From assembly GCF_903772925.1 (NCBI RefSeq), contig NZ_LR812090.1, positions 3,742,599-3,806,598 on the forward strand: DNA of 64,000 bases. The letters are read 5' to 3'. The notes under the pieces were generated by a model. The model saw only the letters and a program-made list of their open reading frames with translations, searched no databases and was not told the origin of the DNA. The translations under genes and the position numbers were made by a program. This stretch comes from Alteromonas macleodii. GTDB lineage: Bacteria; Pseudomonadota; Gammaproteobacteria; Enterobacterales; Alteromonadaceae. Below are positions 8,727 to 16,697 of the stretch, one piece after another (position 1 is the stretch's first letter; every line of letters starts with the position of its first letter).

Positions 8727-9932
8727 CTAAAGCGCATCAATCGATTCGCTAGGCTCAGTAAACCAAACCGGGCCCTCTTCGGTCATATAGAAGTGATCTT
8801 CTAATCGAATACCGAACTCGTTTGGCACCACTATCATAGGCTCGTTACTGAAACACATGCCAGGTGCTAGCGGGTGAGGATTATCTTTTACTAAATACGG
8901 CCATTCGTGAATATCCATGCCTATGCCATGTCCCGTTCGATGAGGCAAACCTGGTAAGTTATAATCTGGTCCTAAGCCATCTTTTGCTAAGCTGTCTCGC
9001 GCGGCTTTATCCACATCGCCACAAGGAACACCAACTTTTGCAGCGTTAAATGCGGCAAGCTGCGCGCGCTTTTCGCTTTCCCATAATACTCGTTGCTTAT
9101 CGGTTGGCTTACCAAAACAATAGGTTCGAGTGATATCAGAGAGGTAGCCATGAACCTTACAACCGGTATCAATCAATACTAAGTCGTTTTTCTTTAATAC
9201 CTGCGGGTCTTTAACGCCGTGGGGAAACGAGGTCGCTTTCCCAAAAAGCACGATGCAAAAATAGTTACCGCTGGCGCCTACTTTTTTATGTGCATCATTG
9301 ATAAATGCTTCAACTTCTGTCGTGGTTATGCCTTCATAAAGCATACTGGCTGTGGCTTTGTGTACAGCAAGGGTCATGTCCATAGCACGCTGAATGAGCG
9401 CGAGTTCATTGCTGGATTTGTGCATACGACAGTGCGCAGTTACCTCAGCACCATTGATGATTTGCCATGGTTGTCCCAGCAATTTATTAAAACCATCTAC
9501 AATAAAAAATTGCGTAGACTCATCAACACCCAGCTTGCTGCCACCCGCTGTGTCCAGCTCACTCAACATAGAAATGGCAAGCGCGTATGGGCTTTCATGT
9601 TCTTGCCAACCGATAATCTCGCCATCTACTAGTTTACGCTCGTTTAATGAGTCTATTTCAAACGTAGGGGCAAGATATACAAGGTCGCCTTTTGCAGGCA
9701 AAAGCGCGCCGACCAAACGTTCGCTGGCGTACCATTGCATGCCTGTGAAATACGCTAAGTTAGTCCCCGCGTTTAGATATAACGCGCCAATGCCATGCTG
9801 CTGCATGTAATGCTGCGCCTTGGCAATTCGGGCTTTGTATTCAGAGAGTTCTATGGGGTGCAGATCGCCTGTCATGTTGACGAGGCTATCTAAAGCCTGT
9901 TGTGGTGTTTTTGTGCCTATTGTTCTGCCCAT
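8727..9932 (-). CDS. M24 family metallopeptidase (Xaa-Pro dipeptidase-like)
   Basis: About 401 residues. An N-terminal creatinase-like domain (to about residue 165) precedes the pita-bread catalytic domain. The five metal ligands can be seen: Asp in VLIDTGC, Asp in SDITRTYC, His in RTGHGIGMD, Glu in CFSNEPM and Glu in RLEDHF. Such enzymes remove N-terminal residues before proline or hydrolyse related amide bonds. I place the start at the ATG at 9932, preceded by taggga at proper spacing. The frame is open a little further, to a TTG at 9956, without a better ribosome site. No signal peptide, so cytoplasmic. It sits between the adenosylhomocysteinase-like gene and the exported oxidoreductase. 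Confidence 0.88.
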   Translation of the reverse strand: MGRTIGTKTPQQALDSLVNMTGDLHPIELSEYKARIAKAQHYMQQHGIGALYLNAGTNLAYFTGMQWYASERLVGALLPAKGDLVYLAPTFEIDSLNERKLVDGEIIGWQEHESPYALAISMLSELDTAGGSKLGVDESTQFFIVDGFNKLLGQPWQIINGAEVTAHCRMHKSSNELALIQRAMDMTLAVHKATASMLYEGITTTEVEAFINDAHKKVGASGNYFCIVLFGKATSFPHGVKDPQVLKKNDLVLIDTGCKVHGYLSDITRTYCFGKPTDKQRVLWESEKRAQLAAFNAAKVGVPCGDVDKAARDSLAKDGLGPDYNLPGLPHRTGHGIGMDIHEWPYLVKDNPHPLAPGMCFSNEPMIVVPNEFGIRLEDHFYMTEEGPVWFTEPSESIDAL

Positions 9933-10118
9933 CTCTTTGTCCCTACACTGGCGCAAGGCTGATTATCTATTGGAGTGTGCATCAGCCCGCCTTAACTATG
10001 AATTTATTTAAGCGGGCACACTGTACAATAATGGGTAGGAAAGTCGAGATAAGCGAGGGTAGCGATGCCTGTTAAATGGCGTAACTATTGCTGAACACTC
10101 GCTTACTACAACTCAATT

Positions 10119-11237
10119 TTAAAGAGCACTTTTCCACGCAGCTTCTGGAAGTAAGTACAAACCTTTCTCGCTTGTTGCACCTTCATTCACAATATAGCCG
10201 ATGCCCGCAGCCATCACGGCTAGGGTTACGTCAAACGCATTGATGCTGTCACCATAGCCCGCTGTTAAATTAAACATAGAACCATCAGCGAGAAGATAAA
10301 GCGTTTTATCGCCCAGCTTATAAGCGTTCACATAAGGCATTGGCTCACTGTGAGTAGCGTTATTTTTAAGATACGGCACATCAATTTCTTGCGCCACGTG
10401 ACCCACATTTAAAATAAACGCGCCATCTTTCATGCTGTCTAAATGTTTTGAATTCACTACGCCATACGCACCAGTTGCAGTGGCAATAACATCAGCTTGG
10501 CTAGCAGCTTCATTCAAATCAACCACTGGCCAACCGTCGTATTTCGCCTGGAGTGCTCTTGCTGGGTCAAGTTCTGCAACTTGAACCTGCGCTCCGAATG
10601 CCTTTGCCGACGCAGCAACGCCTTGCCCTACCAAACCATAACCAATAACAACCACTACTTTTTCGTGCAGGGTTAAATGCGTGGTTTGAAAGAAGGTTTG
10701 CCATGCGCTTAAACCCACCATGTGCCTGTTGTGAAGCCCTTCTTTAACTGGCAAATCATCCCAGTTAAATATCGGGTAATTTGGCGCCATACCGTTTAAG
10801 CGGTTAATGCCAGAACCCGTTGCTTCTAAGCCCGATACAATGCTTGGAACTGGCTTGTTTGCTTTTATATTTTCATGCAGTCGAGTAGTAAGGTCCGCCC
10901 CCATTTCACATAAGTGAGTGGGTTGCCATGCTAGCGCTTTATCGAATGACTCAGACCAATCAGCATCGCTCATATCACGCCATGCATGAGCTGTTGCGCC
11001 TTTATCTACAAGATAAGACACCACGTCATCTTGCACTGTAGTAGGATTACAGGTGGTAAGAAAAATGTCGCACCCTCGTGAAAGTAGTCCTTCAACCAAA
11101 GGCGCCATTTTCAAATCTAAATGCATGTTGCAAGCAAGTTTAACGTTCGACAGGTCGGGAAGTGATGCGATGGCTTTGCGAGTGCGAGGCATATGCAGGC
11201 TGGCCCACGCCAACTCTGCTTGAAAATTTTGGTACAT
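10119..11237 (-). CDS. S-adenosylhomocysteine hydrolase-like protein (short form)
   Basis: A 372-residue protein of the adenosylhomocysteinase/SAHH NAD-binding family. Seen motifs include NMHLDLKMAPLVEGL near the N-terminus, TTCNPTTVQDDV, the NAD-binding VVVIGYGLVGQGVA around residue 200, ATATGAYGVV and a C-terminal region FNLTAGYGDSINAFD. SAHH splits S-adenosylhomocysteine into adenosine and homocysteine. Typical bacterial SAHH is about 430-480 residues, and this form lacks the long C-terminal tail with the conserved Lys/Tyr of classical enzymes. It may therefore be a paralogue with a changed substrate. Its neighbours (M24 peptidase, exported oxidoreductase) are not methyl-cycle genes. Family call sure, reaction not. 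Confidence 0.8.
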   Translation of the reverse strand: MYQNFQAELAWASLHMPRTRKAIASLPDLSNVKLACNMHLDLKMAPLVEGLLSRGCDIFLTTCNPTTVQDDVVSYLVDKGATAHAWRDMSDADWSESFDKALAWQPTHLCEMGADLTTRLHENIKANKPVPSIVSGLEATGSGINRLNGMAPNYPIFNWDDLPVKEGLHNRHMVGLSAWQTFFQTTHLTLHEKVVVVIGYGLVGQGVAASAKAFGAQVQVAELDPARALQAKYDGWPVVDLNEAASQADVIATATGAYGVVNSKHLDSMKDGAFILNVGHVAQEIDVPYLKNNATHSEPMPYVNAYKLGDKTLYLLADGSMFNLTAGYGDSINAFDVTLAVMAAGIGYIVNEGATSEKGLYLLPEAAWKSAL

Positions 11238-11311
11238 GAAAAGGATACTCTGAGAAATCTAAGAACAGCAATACTACGTCAGGTATCCTGCAATTCACAA
11301 GTTGTGATTAT

Positions 11312-11340
11312 AAAAGGGCTTTTTGTATAAAAGCCCTTTT
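11312..11340 (-). terminator. Terminator of the PL6 operon (works both ways by symmetry)
   Basis: A perfect 10-bp stem (aaaagggctt at 11312-11321 with aagccctttt at 11331-11340) with a 9-base loop. It begins 8 bases past the PL6 stop. The A/T-rich stem ends act as U tract in either direction. Confidence 0.75.
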
Positions 11341-11347
11341 AATGATT

Positions 11348-13585
11348 TTATTGGTAGCTAACGTTTTCAACGCTGTATTCTTCGTTGTTAGCCCTAATTT
11401 TAGGCGTATTGTGATGCGATACATTTTCAATAACGGTAATTGGTTCGCCGTTAGTTAAGTAAAGCGAAATTGGGGCACTGTCTGTAAGCGTAGTATCGTC
11501 GATATGAAGATTTTGTACGCCGTGGAAATACATAGATGCGCCAGTCCTATGGGTTTTACCTGTCCCGACGTTTTGCAACGTATTACCTTTAACCCTTACC
11601 ATTGGGCCAAATGTGCTTTCATCAAAGCCACCGCGGTACACGGTTACTACTTCCTCTTTCACATCGGTGAAGGTATTGCCTTCAATCGTAAGATTTTCAA
11701 CACTGTAAACCCCTAAATCTTCCGTTTCTTTATTCAACGAGAGAATAGCCCCTGTGATATTGCTCATGTCAGAGTTGGCAATAACAATTTCATCAGCAAA
11801 CGTGCCAGGGTAAGCCTTAAAGAAGTAAAAGTAGCCGTTGATGTTAAGGTCTGTCACTTTCACATTATCTACAAGTAGCGAATAATTGATATTCATTGAA
11901 GAGCGGCTGGTTCTGATAATGCTATTGCCTTTGTAATCGGGTGAAGCGGCGCCATCAAACCAGAGGTTGTTCAGCGTTAAAGCCCCACCATTGCGAATAA
12001 CGATAAAGCTTGGTTTCTCTGAACGGATAACAGGTTTAGCGCCCGGCTTTGCCATCACCGTAACCGGGTGGTTAATATTCGCAAAGCGGGTTAACAAATA
12101 TTCGCCACCATTTTCCAGCACTAGCGTGTCGCCTGGCTTGCTGTTTTCAAGGGCATTAGCAAGGGTGTCTATGCCCTGGCTAACCGCAATTTCTTTGCCG
12201 CTTCCAAATGCAACTTTGCCGTCTTTTTTATCGTAGTAAGGTGCACCCACCTTATCTTTGGTAACAGGCAGCTTAATTTCCCCGAAATCAATATCATCAA
12301 TTAAACTTTGCTCAGGGATCATTAAGCCGTACTCGTTCTTCATTACCTTATAGGGGGCTGTCGTAAAGCCTTTGCCAATTGGGTTTTCAGACGTTTGCGT
12401 TAACACATTACCTTTAAAGTTTATGCCTGATACATCATCAAACACCGTAATGGGTGTATCGTTGTATTTACCCAAAATAATATTGTTTTGCATTTCAGAG
12501 CTTTTAGGTGGTGCTGAGCGCTCTTCATCTGCACCCGCACCTAATTGAATATAGTCACTGTCGATCACGATATTATTATTCATGACAGAGTCAATTACTG
12601 GGTCGTAACGGTTAGGCGGTGAATTAGGTACGCCGTTCATAATGACGAGTGCGCCGCGAAAACGTCTGCCGGTTAGGCCATATAGGTAGTTGTTCTTTAC
12701 AGTTTGGTGTTCGTTAATGATGCGAATACCGCCGGTATTTGGCTTTCTATTACCAAGAAAGTAATTATTTTCAACCCGCGTATAATGCCCATGGCGCATT
12801 GTTAACGTGCCCTGAGCTTCAAAAAACACATTGCCTAAAAAGGTGTTTCCACTCGATTTGTTAGAGATAATTTCGTGTTCTCCGCTGGTGCGATCGAAAT
12901 AGTTGTATTGCACTAGTGTATTGGCATATTCGCGGGAAAAGTGACTGGTGCCTATGCGTAAGGTTTCACCACCATTAGCACCAAGCACCTGCCTTGGGCC
13001 AAAGTAGTTGTACTCTATAACGTGGTGATTCTCTCTACTTTCTTTCGAGTTCATTCTCACCGCAACTGTTACGCCACGGTTACGTTTATTAATAAACGAG
13101 TTATGGTCGATACGATTGTGTTTACCATAAATAGCAAGCCATAAATCTGAAAGCTCACGCTCTGGGTGACTAAAATCGTCAATAACAACATTCGTTAAAC
13201 GGGAATAATTTGCCAGCTCTGTAGGCGAGGTTTTAAATGCAATCACTTCGCCTGTAGGTGTATGCCCGCGGGTAAACACTAGCCCATCAACCACTAAATA
13301 TTTGCCCGAAAGACTCAAGTTAGACTGCCCGGTAATTATTACCTCACCGGGGGTTTGTGCATTTAAAGTTATAGGTTTGCTTTCGGTGCCTTCACCTTTA
13401 AATACAAGTTCAACGTTTGTCCACTCACCGTTCGCAAGGGTTATAGTGTCGCCCGGTTTTGCCGTTTCTACTGCTTGGTTAAACGCTTCAATATTAGAAA
13501 CAAGAGTGGCAAATGCTGAGCTACTGAAAAACAGCAATAGCGCTACACCCAGAATATTTAGTCTACTTACCAATATATGATTCAT
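11348..13585 (-). CDS. Polysaccharide lyase family 6 alginate lyase, two-helix type
   Basis: A 745-residue secreted lyase with a signal peptide ending SSSAFA (about residue 26). Two right-handed parallel beta-helix domains are predicted, about 30-440 and 460-745, giving the long AlyGC-type form of PL6 rather than the one-domain chondroitinase B length. The catalytic lysine and arginine of PL6 are placed at Lys243 (ISNKSSGN) and Arg264 (TMRHGH); the 21-residue spacing equals that of AlyGC K220/R241. The enzyme beta-eliminates alginate, with guluronate preference in known relatives, often exolytically. It is the last gene of the minus-strand SDR/Nramp-like/gluconokinase/PL6 operon and is 49 bases after gluconokinase. 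Confidence 0.93.
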   Translation of the reverse strand: MNHILVSRLNILGVALLLFFSSSAFATLVSNIEAFNQAVETAKPGDTITLANGEWTNVELVFKGEGTESKPITLNAQTPGEVIITGQSNLSLSGKYLVVDGLVFTRGHTPTGEVIAFKTSPTELANYSRLTNVVIDDFSHPERELSDLWLAIYGKHNRIDHNSFINKRNRGVTVAVRMNSKESRENHHVIEYNYFGPRQVLGANGGETLRIGTSHFSREYANTLVQYNYFDRTSGEHEIISNKSSGNTFLGNVFFEAQGTLTMRHGHYTRVENNYFLGNRKPNTGGIRIINEHQTVKNNYLYGLTGRRFRGALVIMNGVPNSPPNRYDPVIDSVMNNNIVIDSDYIQLGAGADEERSAPPKSSEMQNNIILGKYNDTPITVFDDVSGINFKGNVLTQTSENPIGKGFTTAPYKVMKNEYGLMIPEQSLIDDIDFGEIKLPVTKDKVGAPYYDKKDGKVAFGSGKEIAVSQGIDTLANALENSKPGDTLVLENGGEYLLTRFANINHPVTVMAKPGAKPVIRSEKPSFIVIRNGGALTLNNLWFDGAASPDYKGNSIIRTSRSSMNINYSLLVDNVKVTDLNINGYFYFFKAYPGTFADEIVIANSDMSNITGAILSLNKETEDLGVYSVENLTIEGNTFTDVKEEVVTVYRGGFDESTFGPMVRVKGNTLQNVGTGKTHRTGASMYFHGVQNLHIDDTTLTDSAPISLYLTNGEPITVIENVSHHNTPKIRANNEEYSVENVSYQ

Positions 13586-13634
13586 TTTCTAACCTTGTTA
13601 TTAACAACGCTGACAGCCTTAAATGGTTAAGGCG

Positions 13635-14126
13635 TTAAACATTTCGATTTATAAATTTAATAGCACTATGAACGACTTCTTCTACCGGCATTGCCACATC
13701 TATATGCTTGCCATAGTAAGGCAACTGGAAAGTATTTAGCTGCGAACGCAGTAATTTGGGATCGAAAAAGTGATCGTTACGAGAAGAAAGTCTTGAAGCC
13801 AACAAAGCCTCACTGCCTGTAAGCACTATCCAATGAACAGGCAACGTTTTATTCGCACTTAGTATATTGCGGTAAGCTTCTTTCAGTGCCGAGCACGCCA
13901 GCACTGCACCTCCAGCTTTTTCATGTTCAATAAGTAAATTGGAAAGCGCTTCTAACCATGGAAATCTGTCTTCGTCATTGAGCGCTTTTCCCCGCTTCAT
14001 TTTTTCTATATTTGCTTTAGAGTGAAAATCATCTCCGTCGAAAAACGGAAGTGAGTAATGCCCGGCGAGTGCTTTACCCACGGTTGACTTACCTGTACCC
14101 GACACACCCGCAACTACAATCAACAT
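13635..14126 (-). CDS. Gluconokinase-family carbohydrate kinase
   Basis: A 163-residue P-loop kinase of the GntK/IdnK type. Visible are the Walker A GVSGTGKSTVGK at residues 7-18, FFDGDDFHSKANIEKM, the KALNDEDRFPWL block diagnostic for gluconokinases, and CSALKEAYR. The family phosphorylates D-gluconate to 6-phosphogluconate. In this alginate operon the true substrate could be another aldonate or the 2-keto-3-deoxy-gluconate arising from DEH; this is an inference from context. It lies 9 bases downstream of the Nramp-like transporter and is clearly co-transcribed with it. Cytoplasmic. Confidence 0.88.
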   Translation of the reverse strand: MLIVVAGVSGTGKSTVGKALAGHYSLPFFDGDDFHSKANIEKMKRGKALNDEDRFPWLEALSNLLIEHEKAGGAVLACSALKEAYRNILSANKTLPVHWIVLTGSEALLASRLSSRNDHFFDPKLLRSQLNTFQLPYYGKHIDVAMPVEEVVHSAIKFINRNV

Positions 14127-14135
14127 ATTAAAGCC

Positions 14136-15380
14136 TTATACTTGTTCCAAAAGCGCTACCACGCCGTTAGCTGAAATAATCACCGCAAAAATAAAAGCCA
14201 TTACTAGTAGTGTATTTAGCAACTTTCCTGGCGCATCTTTTTTCATTAAGGCTTTTTTGTTTGCCAAAATTAAGATGCCTAAAGTGACTAATGGCAATAC
14301 AAACACATTGAATACTTGAGAAAGTATTTGCCCTTTTATGGGGTTGAAGCCGAACACGGGAATAATGAGTGCCACCAAACAAGCGATACCTGTTATCACT
14401 TTGAACTGTGTTGATTTGGTATCTAGCTTACCAGAGCGATAATCTGCAATAAGAAGAGGGGCTATTAGCAAACAAGGAAACACGGAAGAAAGCCCTGCAG
14501 CTAGCGTCCCGAAAAAGAATACGGTTAATGCCGTTTTGCCTGCTATTGGCTCAAGGGCATTCACCATGTCTAATACATGCGTAATCTTTTTCCCTTCGTG
14601 AAACAGTGCACCATGGGCAACAGCCATAACCGATGCGCTTATGATAAATACCAAAATGGCTGCAACAATTGCATCTTTCTTTTGCTGCCCCTGATTAGCC
14701 ATGCCCCAGCCTTTGCCCTGAATAAACAAAGGGCGAGATAAAAACGTGGCAGCGGCCATTGTTGTGCCCACAAACGCAGCCACCATCATCTTTCCGCCTG
14801 GTACATCGGGTATTGAAGGTACAAAGCCAGCAACGACCTCGGAAGGAAGCGGGCGGACAACAAAGAGTGAGAATACGAAAGAAATTCCCATGCACGAAAC
14901 AAACATCACCAGTATTTTTTCAAAAAGCGAATATCTACCGATGAGCATAATGGCGTACATAATGCCGATGACAGACACTGCAATGCCTAATACCAGCTCG
15001 TACTTATATTGGTTAAGAGCGGGGGAATAAAGCGCCAGCATCTCAAATATGATGTTTGACGAAATACCAAGAATGCCCATGAGGGAATTCCATTGCCCAA
15101 ATGTCACGCCGACTATAATTAAGATGGCGATAGTACGTCCGAACTTAAGATGCTTTTTAAACGCAAAAAGTGCTGTTTCGCCAGTGACTATGGCGTAATT
15201 GCCATAGGCATATATGAGCGCTCCTGAAAACAGGCAACTTAAAAACAAAACCCACAATAGCGACATTCCGTAAGTACTGCCCGCCACTATCATAGATGTA
15301 ACGCTACCTGTTCCTATGGTGTAACCTATTGCAAAGAACGCCGGCCCGAATGCCATTAGCTTTTTGAGAATCGGCAACAT
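14136..15380 (-). CDS. Nramp-family-related membrane transporter without metal-binding motif
   Basis: A 414-residue integral membrane protein with about 11 transmembrane segments and the LeuT-fold layout of the Nramp family. The first helix reads AIGYTIGTGSVTSM, so the DPGN metal-binding motif of true Mn/Fe transporters is absent (GTGS in its place). The sixth-helix Met-Pro-His block is also not seen (TTMAAATFLSRPLF instead). Nramp-related proteins lacking these residues do not transport divalent metal in studied cases. In this operon, between an SDR and a gluconokinase and upstream of PL6, a role in moving a sugar acid across the inner membrane is more likely. It is annotated by default as divalent metal transporter, which I doubt. 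Confidence 0.75.
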   Translation of the reverse strand: MLPILKKLMAFGPAFFAIGYTIGTGSVTSMIVAGSTYGMSLLWVLFLSCLFSGALIYAYGNYAIVTGETALFAFKKHLKFGRTIAILIIVGVTFGQWNSLMGILGISSNIIFEMLALYSPALNQYKYELVLGIAVSVIGIMYAIMLIGRYSLFEKILVMFVSCMGISFVFSLFVVRPLPSEVVAGFVPSIPDVPGGKMMVAAFVGTTMAAATFLSRPLFIQGKGWGMANQGQQKKDAIVAAILVFIISASVMAVAHGALFHEGKKITHVLDMVNALEPIAGKTALTVFFFGTLAAGLSSVFPCLLIAPLLIADYRSGKLDTKSTQFKVITGIACLVALIIPVFGFNPIKGQILSQVFNVFVLPLVTLGILILANKKALMKKDAPGKLLNTLLVMAFIFAVIISANGVVALLEQV

Positions 15381-15431
15381 TGTACTACCTCTTTTTATAA
15401 TTTATTCGGCACGCATCAAGCTTCGCCAGGC

Positions 15432-16199
15432 TTACGCCATGTATACGCCACCGTTAATGTCCAAGGTGGCGCCTGTTATAAACCCGTTGTATTCCGATGC
15501 TAAATAGGCCACTGCGCGAGCTACATCTCGGGGATTTCCCGCACGCTTCAACGGTATTTCGCTAATGGTTTTGTTCGCTGATTCATCGGTGGTGTGAGTT
15601 GAATGAAAGCGCGTCCCTAATATAAGACCAGGTGTAACCGCATTAACTCGAATACCTTCGCCTGCAAGTTCAGCCGCTAGTGAACGAGTGAAGGTGAGTA
15701 CCGCTCCTTTCGACGTTGAATACGCAAGCGAGCCTCCATGGCCTCCCTTTCTTCCCGCTAAAGAAGACAAATTCACTATCGAAGCCCCATCGTCTGCCGA
15801 TTTCAAAAGGGGAAGGAGTACACGACTAACCATCATGGTTGAGGTGACATTCACCGCCATGACCTTTTCCCAGAACGCATTGTCTATATCGTCTAGCGTA
15901 TGGCGTTCTACAAGATCTCCGGTGTTATTCACTAAAATATCCAAAGAAGACGTTAAAGAGAGGATCGTTTTAGCAAACTCATTCACAGCTTCTTCGTTCG
16001 TTAAATCGGCTTGGACAGGGATTATTTCTCCCACACCCGATTCCAAAACTTCTTTTTGTAGCTCTTTTACCGCATCTTCAGAACGGTAATAGTGAACAAT
16101 AACAGTTGCGCCTTGCGCCGCTAGTTCAGAAGAGATTGCTCCCCCAATACCACTTGCACCGCCAGTGACTAGGGCTTTTTTTCCAGACAATGAATTCAC
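15432..16199 (-). CDS. SDR-family oxidoreductase of the alginate operon
   Basis: A 255-residue classical short-chain dehydrogenase. TGGASGIG at residues 12-19 binds the nucleotide, the NNAG block reads NNTG, catalytic Ser is in NLSSLAG, and Tyr and Lys are in YSTSK. It ends in the usual TGATLDINGG. Start is GTG at 16199 with a strong aaggag 5-6 bases ahead. As the first gene of the operon with Nramp-like transporter, gluconokinase and PL6, it could reduce the alginate monomer DEH to 2-keto-3-deoxy-gluconate, as known SDR-type DEH reductases do. A gluconate 5-dehydrogenase role paired with gluconokinase is the main alternative. A LacI-type operator lies 35 bases before its start. Confidence 0.85.
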   Translation of the reverse strand: MNSLSGKKALVTGGASGIGGAISSELAAQGATVIVHYYRSEDAVKELQKEVLESGVGEIIPVQADLTNEEAVNEFAKTILSLTSSLDILVNNTGDLVERHTLDDIDNAFWEKVMAVNVTSTMMVSRVLLPLLKSADDGASIVNLSSLAGRKGGHGGSLAYSTSKGAVLTFTRSLAAELAGEGIRVNAVTPGLILGTRFHSTHTTDESANKTISEIPLKRAGNPRDVARAVAYLASEYNGFITGATLDINGGVYMA

Positions 16200-16233
16200 T
16201 TTGACTCCTTATTTTTATCAAAAATCTTATTGA

Positions 16234-16247
16234 TAAACCGTTTTAGT
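16234..16247 (-). promoter_or_regulatory. LacI-type operator copy 2, SDR side
   Basis: taaaccgttttagt at 16234-16247 matches 13 of 14 bases of the centre of the perfect palindrome at 16602-16619. It lies 35 bases upstream of the SDR start, a place where a bound repressor would block the minus-strand operon. Confidence 0.6.
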
Positions 16248-16569
16248 ATCTTTTCAAATTAACACAGCAATATGCCATGTCAACAAAATAGAAACACAAA
16301 AATAACATTTTAAAAATGCAAAGAAGTGATACGAAAAATAAAAATAAGCTTAAATTTCATATATTTATATTAGGCCTTCAAACAAGTTTAAGAGGAAAAC
16401 AGCCTTATACTTTTGGCTAAAGCAGTGTCTTTTAATGCTTTAGAACGAAAATAAAAGCATGTAAATCATATATTTACCCATTAAACGCCCAGTAAGAAAG
16501 AAAATTATTCGGTGAAAAAGAAAGAATAATGTTGACTAAATTAAACTAAAGTGTAACTTTAATGTAAAC

Positions 16570-16591
16570 ATCCTGCCAGGCGGGATTTTTT
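16570..16591 (+). terminator. Short terminator-like hairpin in the receptor leader
   Basis: A 6-bp stem with one G-U pair (atcctg at 16570-16575 with cgggat at 16581-16586), loop ccagg, then five further T and ATT. It stands out as GC-rich inside an A/T-rich leader. It could be an attenuator or could stop stray upstream transcripts. Confidence 0.35.
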
Positions 16592-16601
16592 ATTAACATA
16601 A

Positions 16602-16619
16602 AACTAAACCGGTTTAGTT
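16602..16619 (+). promoter_or_regulatory. LacI-type operator copy 1, receptor side
   Basis: aactaaaccggtttagtt is a perfect 18-bp palindrome with a central CG step, the form typical of LacI-family operators. It lies 78 bases upstream of the receptor start codon. The likely binder is the LacI regulator at 20869. Confidence 0.75.
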
Positions 16620-16697
16620 AACAAAAGAAAACTTCACATGAAATTTTTAATTCGGGGTTTGTGAGGTATAAAGCGGACCAGCTTTCGGAGAAGCGAA

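Larger units (their letters stand above)
16200..16697. promoter_or_regulatory. Divergent control region of the alginate operons
   Basis: These 498 bases between the SDR and the TonB receptor are strongly A/T-rich and carry no gene. They hold two near-identical LacI-type operators, one near each divergent gene. There is also an AT-rich inverted repeat (gtaaat at 16461-16466, atttac at 16472-16477), a TTGACT box at 16532 that could be a -35 element for the receptor gene (no good -10 can be fixed), and a short GC-rich hairpin with a T run at 16570-16591. Confidence 0.65.

Noticed and set aside
14136..15380. Mn/Fe importer (MntH)
   Set aside because: The helix-1 DPGN block and the helix-6 Met motif are absent, and the operon is for carbohydrate use.
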